DNA from: HGM10611 sp964384805
Lineage (GTDB): Bacteria > Bacillota_I > Bacilli_A > ML615J-28 > CAG-313
Assembly (NCBI GenBank): GCA_964384805.1
Contig: CAYLLO010000061.1
Span: 1-5,111, forward strand
DNA: 5,111 bases
Reading direction: 5' to 3'
In this document: in pieces, positions 1 to 5,111 of the stretch
Position numbering within the stretch: position 1 is the first letter of the stretch
Layout of the letters: the number at the start of each line of letters is the position of its first letter
Notes under the pieces: generated by a model
Databases searched by the model: none
The model's input: the letters and a program-made list of their open reading frames with translations, nothing else
Told to the model about the DNA's origin: nothing
Position numbers and translations under genes: made by a program

Positions 1-3000
1 TACTTGTTTCACTTGCAACATAGCTTCCATAATATATTAAAATATTTGATTGTACTTTTGATTGTCTACTATAAGTAATACCATTAGCAGCGACACTTGC
101 ATTACTACCTTTTAAAATGATTAAATCTTTAATTTCATTTAAGTCAAATTCTTTTATTTTTTCTTTATTATAAGCTCCAAAAACAATATTTACAGCATCA
201 TAAACATTAAAGGCATCTAGACTAGCGGTTGTTGAACCAAACTCACCTTCATAGATATAAACATTTGCAATCGAAAATGTTTTAATTGTTTGATTACTTA
301 TTTCTGTAACCCCAGTAACAAAAGCTCCTCCATTACCACCGCCAAAATGTCCACCATAAATTTTCACAATTGAACCACCAATAACTTTTAATCCATAATA
401 GGCTGCAGGACCTGATTTACCTGATGTATCTTTCTTTTTGTCATTATTCATATAACCATAAAATTCACCATTATAAACGATAATCTCTCCTATATCATCA
501 TTCGAAGAACTACCATTTACAAATATTCCGTTACCAAATTGAGCTTCATAATGTCCATTATAAATAGTAATATTTCCACCATCCAGTTCAACAGCATGCC
601 CTCCCGTTATACTCTGATAACTTTTCCATCCAGCACTAATAGATGTTCCTATCGCATCATACTCATCGCCTATAGCATTTCCCAAAGTAAATACTTCGAT
701 ACTATCAGTTGTTTCTTGATTTGAAATACCTAAAATAACATTCCCTTTTATGCTTGAATCATCCTTACTTTTACCAGAATAAATACCACCACCAATATTA
801 GCAGTAATAGTACCTTTTTTAATCGTTACATCGCCACCATAAACTCTTACAGCATAACTTGTTACAACAAGTGAATTATAATTGTATCCACTTGATAATG
901 TTTTGTTTTTTAATCCTGTATGAGTTATATTTAAATTGCCAGATGAGGTAAATGAGCCACCATTAACATAAATTCCGTCAGTATTAACATAATCAATATC
1001 TTCCTCAAGAACTCGCAATGTCAAATTATAAGTATTTTTATAGCTATCAGTAGTTGTATTACTTGATACTATTGTATAATCACTATTTTCTTTAAATATT
1101 ATATTTCCATTTCTAATTGCTATAGCTGATGCTTTATTAGTATAAATTTTTCCTTTATTTTCTAATTCAATCGTACCGCCATTAGAAACTAAACCTATTT
1201 CATCACAATAAATATTACTTGCTTTAATATTTAATATACTATCATTATTTTTACTTGATAAAAATACTCCAACTGAAGCACTTACTGTACCTGATTTTTT
1301 AGATGAAGTAAATTCAGGAATTTTACCATTAAATACAATTTCATTATTGTCATCAAGTGAACAACCAATCGCAATTGTAGAATTATTAACATCAATATTT
1401 ATTAAATCAGTTTCTGATGCAGCATATATTCCATAACAATTATTATTACTTAATAAATATATATTTCCACTATTCATATTTATTGTACCAGATGTAGAGT
1501 TAATACCATATGAATTTTCTCCATCTAAATGATACGAATAATTAGTAGATACTACAGAGCCTCCATTTTCAACAAAAACACCTTTTCCGCTTTTACCTTT
1601 AATTTTAACTACTGCTGCTTCATCAGCCTTCATTACGACTTGTCCATTAGATGAATATATTCCTGTAGCCTCATCACCTTTGATTTCAAAGTCAGAATTA
1701 TATACAACAAAATTTTCTTTTTCTTCAATAGTTGAATAAATTGCATATGTACTATCACCAGAAATATCAAATTTAGAATTTTCGACATTTAATATTCCAG
1801 CTTCCATATTAATTGCTGATAAATATGTGCGTTTATCATCCGATAAAACATCCGAATTTAAATTATTAGTTATTTTTTTGAAAAAACTTCCACCTTTAAT
1901 TAAAAGGTTACCACCATGCATACTAATAATGTTATTATTAGAAGAATAAAATTCACCTTTATCAATTTCAACAACAGCTTCTCCACTATTTAATATGCAA
2001 TAACTTTCTCCATATTTTGCTATAGATTTATTATCCTTATTCTCCCAATAAAAATTTTTAAAATATTCAAGATTAAAAGCATTTTTATCAGATTCCTTAA
2101 CAGGAACACTATTTCCAACATATTCAATCGAATCAGGAACTCTTGATGAAAAAGTACCATAATTAATATTTATTGTTCCACCGGATGCATTAACGCATGC
2201 AGTCTTATCAACACCAAAATACTGATAAAATGCTCCTTCTTGGACATCCAATTCGCCACTAGTCATTTGTATTGCCGCATAATATTTTTCTTTTTCCATT
2301 ATTTCAGAAGCTTGTCCAATAACATTTTTATATCCATAAATTGTTACTTTTACATCTGTATCATTTTTAGAGGTAACTCCTGTATATTCATATGTATCAC
2401 AATCAACATAATATGAATAACGCCAATCAGCCATTGAAGTATCTACTTCTGTTAAAGATGAATCTTTGCTAGTACGATAATAGCAATAAGTATCTGCTTC
2501 TATAGTAAAAGCACCTTTTGATACCTCTTCATCAAAATATAAATTCCCATGATTATATTCAATTTCTCCCGTTTGAGTTGGATATGATTTAATAATCGGT
2601 GCAAAAACAGTAGATTCACTTCCATTTATAGATAATTTTACTTGCTCAGCATTTTCTTTAACAATTGTACGTTTAGTTTCACTTTCTTCATCATTATTTA
2701 AAATCATATTATTATAAGTATAATATTCAGAATATCTAGGACCACTTTCAAAAAATCCAGTGACTACAGTTAAAACTCCACCATTAATATTAAATACTGA
2801 ACCTACTGGATTATATAATCCTCCAGTCTGTTCATCAGATGAATCAACAATTGTAAGTCTAGTCCCTTCATTAATATTTAATATTGGTTCACTACCATTT
2901 CTTTGAATTTCAATACCATTAAGATCTAAAATCAAATCATTATTAAGATTTTCTGCCTTTTGAGTTATAATCAAAGGATTTTCAATTGACTTATCAAGTT

Positions 3001-3235
3001 GCACATATGAATAACCTTGATTAATTGCGGCGAACAGTTCTTCAGCTGTATCAACAACAAACACTGAATTAACTGTAAAATCAATTTCACTTTTACCTTG
3101 ATATTTAGCATTTTCTTTACTAACATATTTACTCATAGAATATGTTAGTAAAAAAGAAATAAATATTACAAATAAAAGTATTAAAATAGAAACATTTTTA
3201 AAATATAAACTTTTCTTAACACATATTCTTTTCAT
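1..3235 (-). CDS. Giant surface-anchored parallel beta-helix repeat protein (C-terminus beyond window)
   Basis: The frame is open from an ATG at 3235-3233 to the window edge: 1078 codons without a stop, 3' end missing. The start is supported by an AAGGAGA ribosome-binding site 8 bases upstream and by the basic N-terminus (MKRICVKK). Residues 14-32 form one hydrophobic segment; residues 33-56 (SMSKYVSKENAKYQGKSEID) form a post-membrane linker. From residue 57 the sequence looks like the capping strands of a pectate-lyase-type right-handed beta-helix: VDTAEELFAAINQG, then LILDLNGIEI, then LTIVDSS. Irregular rungs follow to the edge, marked by SGGTINI, GGNLLIKGGSF, SGTINMNSG, GGDVTIKKG, GGNITIYNG and GGSIVKIYGG, often ending in G-x-F/Y. 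Residues about 186-310 interrupt the rungs with a Tyr-rich insert. No catalytic motif, LPxTG or other wall anchor is visible. The likely role is adhesin or extracellular matrix protein, attached by the N-terminal segment or released by a signal peptidase. The beta-helix fold is well supported by pattern; the function is inferred. It lies 22 bases after the other gene and is probably cotranscribed with it. Confidence 0.88.
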   Translation of the reverse strand, partial: MKRICVKKSLYFKNVSILILLFVIFISFLLTYSMSKYVSKENAKYQGKSEIDFTVNSVFVVDTAEELFAAINQGYSYVQLDKSIENPLIITQKAENLNNDLILDLNGIEIQRNGSEPILNINEGTRLTIVDSSDEQTGGLYNPVGSVFNINGGVLTVVTGFFESGPRYSEYYTYNNMILNNDEESETKRTIVKENAEQVKLSINGSESTVFAPIIKSYPTQTGEIEYNHGNLYFDEEVSKGAFTIEADTYCYYRTSKDSSLTEVDTSMADWRYSYYVDCDTYEYTGVTSKNDTDVKVTIYGYKNVIGQASEIMEKEKYYAAIQMTSGELDVQEGAFYQYFGVDKTACVNASGGTININYGTFSSRVPDSIEYVGNSVPVKESDKNAFNLEYFKNFYWENKDNKSIAKYGESYCILNSGEAVVEIDKGEFYSSNNNIISMHGGNLLIKGGSFFKKITNNLNSDVLSDDKRTYLSAINMEAGILNVENSKFDISGDSTYAIYSTIEEKENFVVYNSDFEIKGDEATGIYSSNGQVVMKADEAAVVKIKGKSGKGVFVENGGSVVSTNYSYHLDGENSYGINSTSGTINMNSGNIYLLSNNNCYGIYAASETDLINIDVNNSTIAIGCSLDDNNEIVFNGKIPEFTSSKKSGTVSASVGVFLSSKNNDSILNIKASNIYCDEIGLVSNGGTIELENKGKIYTNKASAIAIRNGNIIFKENSDYTIVSSNTTTDSYKNTYNLTLRVLEEDIDYVNTDGIYVNGGSFTSSGNLNITHTGLKNKTLSSGYNYNSLVVTSYAVRVYGGDVTIKKGTITANIGGGIYSGKSKDDSSIKGNVILGISNQETTDSIEVFTLGNAIGDEYDAIGTSISAGWKSYQSITGGHAVELDGGNITIYNGHYEAQFGNGIFVNGSSSNDDIGEIIVYNGEFYGYMNNDKKKDTSGKSGPAAYYGLKVIGGSIVKIYGGHFGGGNGGAFVTGVTEISNQTIKTFSIANVYIYEGEFGSTTASLDAFNVYDAVNIVFGAYNKEKIKEFDLNEIKDLIILKGSNASVAANGITYSRQSKVQSNILIYYGSYVASETS
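26..2938 (-). repeat. Degenerate beta-helix rung repeats (protein level)
   Basis: Residues about 100-1070 of the downstream gene show a recurring, poorly conserved rung pattern: Gly-Gly or Asn-Gly, alternating hydrophobic residues (T-I-N-I, L-L-I, V-T-I), then Gly-x-Phe/Tyr. Clear cases are GVLTVVTGFF (153-162), GGTINI (352-357), GGNLLIKGGSF (441-451), SGTINMNSG (582-590), NGGTIELENKG (685-695), GGDVTIKKGTI (800-810), GGNITIYNGHY (886-896), EIIVYNGEF (917-925), GGSIVKIYGGHF (953-964) and NVYIYEGEF (991-999). Spacing is irregular because of inserted loops. DNA identity between rungs is low, so these are old protein-level repeats rather than recent tandem duplications. Confidence 0.75.
3116..3152. 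repeat. Perfect 14-bp inverted repeat, 9-base loop
   Basis: Left arm TTTACTAACATATT (3116-3129) and right arm AATATGTTAGTAAA (3139-3152) are exact reverse complements, separated by TACTCATAG. After one mismatch (3115/3153) the pairing continues for two more A-T pairs. It lies inside the beta-helix gene, covering codons of residues about 29-40, at the junction between membrane segment and exported region. No T-run follows on either strand, so it does not look like an intrinsic terminator. It could be an mRNA hairpin, a protein-binding or recombination site, or a product of coding constraint. Confidence 0.9.
3140..3196 (-). other. N-terminal membrane segment / signal anchor of the beta-helix protein
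   Basis: Residues 14-32 (NVSILILLFVIFISFLLTY) are almost entirely hydrophobic and follow a basic stretch (MKRICVKK), the usual arrangement of a Sec signal or N-in/C-out anchor. No lipobox Cys follows; the only nearby Cys is residue 5, before the membrane segment. The following SKYVSKENAKYQGKSEIDFTVN has the rough shape of the region after SipW-type signal peptides, where an aromatic-containing motif precedes a short linker and the first strand of the mature protein. Whether the segment is cleaved cannot be told from sequence. Confidence 0.85.
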
Positions 3236-3243
3236 ATAAATTC

Positions 3244-3250
3244 TCTCCTT
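3244..3250 (-). promoter_or_regulatory. Ribosome-binding site of the beta-helix gene
   Basis: The minus strand reads AAGGAGA within a longer purine run (GAGAAGGAGAGAA), 8 bases before the ATG at 3235. It fixes the start of the downstream gene. It sits in the 22-base gap after the upstream stop codon, which has no room for a promoter plus terminator, so the gene is probably translated from a shared mRNA. Confidence 0.9.
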
Positions 3251-3257
3251 CTCTTAT

Positions 3258-5111
3258 TTATTGTGTTTGTTCAAAAACGACATCCACATAAAAAGGATAG
3301 TTTTTAGAATAACTTTGTGCTAACCAATATATTTGTTTATCATTTTCATCATATAAACTAATATTATTTTCTTCAACTGACACTAAACCATTATCAGTTA
3401 ATTCAGACCATTTTATTTTATTAATTGTTATTGAATTACGTTCATAATTTCTTATGATTTTCTTTTGCTTATAAACAATATTAGATAAGCTTAAAATTTG
3501 TTGACTTTTATTTTCACTTTTATTATTCGTTGTAATTTCTTTTGTTGTAATTTCAACATTTTCTGTTTCTACATTGATTCTTTCAAGATAATATTTTTTA
3601 TTTGTTTTTATTAAGCTTATATCATCAGCCACTTCTAATAAAGGTTCATTACCTTTATAATAATCTAAATTTTCACCGTTTAAATAAAAAGCACGATAGA
3701 TGAATCCTTCTTGAGTATATGTTCTTTCTTGTTTATTAGTTATAACAGTTAACTCATATCCAAAATATCCTGAAAGCTTAATTTCTGTTTTTTTTGTTAT
3801 GTCTAACAATATAATCTCTTCTTCTCCATCAAGGCGTTTTACATTTGAAGTTTCAATTACATCTGTTTGCATAGTAATAGTATCAGTAGCATATGATAAA
3901 ATATTATATTGCTCATTTATAAAATTTATTTTTTGCTTTCCAGTTCTTTTGACATTTAGTTTGCAAATATAATATAAGTTATTATTAGCATCAACTCCTT
4001 TTGCTACTGCTTTTTCCTTATAATTTTTGCTAGTTATATCGTCGTTACTAACATATTCATTCCAATTTATTTCTTCTATTTTCTCTATTTTATTTATTTC
4101 TATATTTTTATCAGAAAAAGTTTCAACAATCGGAGAAGAAACATTTTTAGATTCATTTCCATCTTTATATAAATTCACACTACCCGTAATAACTGTTTCT
4201 CCAATTTCTTTTTCACTTTCATTTGAAACATCTTTAGTATACTCTAAATTATCACTTATTATATAACTTTCTTTTATCGATTGAAGATATTTATTTCCAT
4301 TAGATATTTCTTTAATTTTATTATATCCAACAGTATCATTATTTGAATCAGTTATAGCATCAACTATCGTCGCACCTAAATGGATATCAGAAATAGTACT
4401 TGTTGTTACAAGTTTAATTGTATATTTATGAGTTTCATCTTCTCCAGCAGGTAAAACAAAAGTATCTTTAATAATTGTTATTCGATAAAAATCAACTTCT
4501 GTTTCAAAATCAATTTCTATTGGTGGCATAATTTTACCACCTTCGACTTCTAATTCTTTATTATTTTCATTTGTTAGTGATGAAGTATCCCACATTCTAA
4601 ATAACAGAGACTGATCGACAGTATCTGTATATTTTTCAATAGTTATAATAACACCATCACTAGATTTGGCTTCATATAAATTATCACCTGTAACTGTGAA
4701 CTCTAAATCTTTAGCATCTGTTGCATGATAATCAATGCTTTCACTAGTACTATAACTACTTCCTACTTTAGAAAGCAAATCACTAATTACAATTTGCGGT
4801 ATGACAGCATTATTATATTCATCTAACACTTGAAAAGCTAATTTTTTAGCAAAAATCATTGGTGCTGAAAAAGATAAATTATATTTTAATTTCACATCTG
4901 AAACTTGAGTTTTTCCATTTTCATCAGTTTTAAAATTATTGACCGAAAAATTCAAATTTCTTAAAACATTCATAGCAATCTTATCATCTTCATCTCCAGT
5001 TAAACTACTCCAAAATTCAGTATTAGTAAAAGATAATCCACTAACACTGTCAACGCTTGCTGAAACAGCAAAACTTCCAACTGTTGAATTTGAACTACTA
5101 CTATTTGAATT
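3258..5111 (-). CDS. Secreted beta-rich surface protein, TasA/camelysin-like N-terminal region (N-terminus beyond window)
   Basis: The frame is open from the right edge to a TAA at 3260-3258, giving 617 residues; the true start lies beyond the window. An ATG at 4973-4971 is the first in-window Met, but it lacks a ribosome-binding site, and the frame stays open for 46 codons before it with protein-like content. Visible residues 1-9 are Ser/Asn-rich, followed by TVGSFAVSASVDSVSGLSF. Residues about 70-95 contain VKLKYNLSFSAPMIFAKKLA, and the first domain appears to close around residues 230-250 (HKYTIKL, then HLGATIV). This layout resembles TasA/camelysin-like fibre subunits, whose signal peptides are removed by SipW; the missing N-terminus is therefore probably a short signal anchor. 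Residues about 255-617 are Lys/Glu/Asn-rich, beta-strand-like and unrecognised, ending in YPFYVDVVFEQTQ. There is one Cys (visible residue 383), no LPxTG motif and no C-terminal membrane segment. Secretion and the TasA-like link are inferred from pattern only. It is the upstream member of a probable two-gene transcript. Confidence 0.85.
   Translation of the reverse strand, partial: NSNSSSSNSTVGSFAVSASVDSVSGLSFTNTEFWSSLTGDEDDKIAMNVLRNLNFSVNNFKTDENGKTQVSDVKLKYNLSFSAPMIFAKKLAFQVLDEYNNAVIPQIVISDLLSKVGSSYSTSESIDYHATDAKDLEFTVTGDNLYEAKSSDGVIITIEKYTDTVDQSLLFRMWDTSSLTNENNKELEVEGGKIMPPIEIDFETEVDFYRITIIKDTFVLPAGEDETHKYTIKLVTTSTISDIHLGATIVDAITDSNNDTVGYNKIKEISNGNKYLQSIKESYIISDNLEYTKDVSNESEKEIGETVITGSVNLYKDGNESKNVSSPIVETFSDKNIEINKIEKIEEINWNEYVSNDDITSKNYKEKAVAKGVDANNNLYYICKLNVKRTGKQKINFINEQYNILSYATDTITMQTDVIETSNVKRLDGEEEIILLDITKKTEIKLSGYFGYELTVITNKQERTYTQEGFIYRAFYLNGENLDYYKGNEPLLEVADDISLIKTNKKYYLERINVETENVEITTKEITTNNKSENKSQQILSLSNIVYKQKKIIRNYERNSITINKIKWSELTDNGLVSVEENNISLYDENDKQIYWLAQSYSKNYPFYVDVVFEQTQ
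3529..3554 (-). repeat. Short 15-bp-period tandem repeat encoding EITTK/EITTN
   Basis: The 11-mer GTTGTAATTTC occurs at 3529-3539 and again at 3544-3554, with the intervening bases completing a 15-base period. It is read as EITTK-EITTN in the upstream protein (visible residues about 520-530), followed by an Asn/Lys/Ser-rich stretch. It looks like a small in-frame duplication in a flexible linker, keeping the frame open. Confidence 0.6.
4362..5084 (-). other. Putative TasA/camelysin-like domain of the upstream protein
   Basis: Visible residues 10-250 run from TVGSFAVSASV through KLKYNLSFSAPMIFAKKLAF, then VIPQIVISDLL, FRMWDTS and the closing strands HKYTIKLVTT and HLGATIV. The beginning recalls the ATFASGTLDLSA-type strand that opens mature TasA, and the rest reads as an alternating beta-sandwich. 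This is resemblance in layout only, with no clear residue-level identity. The boundaries are approximate. Confidence 0.4.

Noticed and set aside
46..69. Near-duplicate TTGATTGT unit
   Set aside because: Two short copies encode RQSKVQSN and do not continue; too short to call a repeat array.
539..724. Plus-strand 61-codon open frame
   Set aside because: It lies wholly opposite the beta-helix gene, has no ribosome-binding site, and its Ser/Ile-rich product is what the complement of this coding sequence would give by chance.
1873..1886. T7 and A6 runs as a slippage or hairpin site in the beta-helix gene
   Set aside because: Runs of this length are ordinary in DNA this AT-rich, and the pairing between them is imperfect.
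3116..3152. Intrinsic terminator reading of the inverted repeat
   Set aside because: The stem is AT-rich, neither strand has a T-run directly after it, and it sits within an open coding frame.
4116..4178. Shared motif between the two proteins (GNESKNVSSPIVETF versus GSESTVFAPIIKSY)
   Set aside because: A short resemblance at residues about 204-218 of the beta-helix protein does not extend to either side. With Ser/Asn/Ile-rich proteins this is weak, so I do not claim a common domain.
4027..4266. Plus-strand 79-codon open frame with hydrophobic-looking product
   Set aside because: It is antisense to the upstream gene. Its Leu/Ser/Phe-rich, membrane-like composition comes from the complement of Lys/Glu/Asn codons. 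No ribosome-binding site is present.
4971..4973. ATG at 4973 as start of the upstream gene
   Set aside because: No Shine-Dalgarno sequence precedes it. The frame stays open through 46 further codons to the window edge with plausible exported-protein sequence (TVGSFAVSAS), and a protein starting here would lack any export signal.

Overview
The window is AT-rich (roughly 25-30% G+C by eye, slightly higher where glycine codons cluster). It is almost fully occupied by two long minus-strand reading frames that run off opposite edges. All eight Trp codons in the two frames are TGG, and neither frame contains TGA. This fits the standard bacterial code rather than the Mycoplasma code. Low G+C, a strong AAGGAGA ribosome-binding site, short hydrophobic export anchors and TasA-like sequence features point to a low-G+C Firmicutes-type bacterium (Bacilli, Erysipelotrichia or Clostridia, possibly gut-associated). 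The lineage is an inference.

Read in the direction of transcription (right to left), the first gene (3258-5111) lacks its 5' end. It encodes a secreted beta-rich surface protein of more than 617 residues. Its N-terminal part, a Ser/Asn-rich stretch followed by TVGSFAVSAS and then a domain ending near HKYTIKL, has the general look of TasA/camelysin-like fibre subunits exported through SipW-type signal peptidases. The second half is not recognised. After 22 bases carrying a good Shine-Dalgarno sequence, the second gene starts at 3235 and runs through position 1 with no stop (1078 codons visible). It encodes a large cell-surface protein with one N-terminal membrane segment, then a pectate-lyase-like parallel beta-helix built from many Gly-Gly/Asn-rich rungs. 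Its C-terminus lies outside the window.

The tight spacing and shared orientation suggest one transcript for two exported surface proteins, plausibly a fibre- or matrix-type component followed by a giant beta-helix adhesin. The most unusual non-coding signal is a perfect 14-bp inverted repeat with a 9-base loop (3116-3152), placed exactly where the second gene's codons pass from membrane segment to exported region. No RNA gene, mobile element, CRISPR array, terminator or separate promoter was found. The plus strand holds no credible gene.
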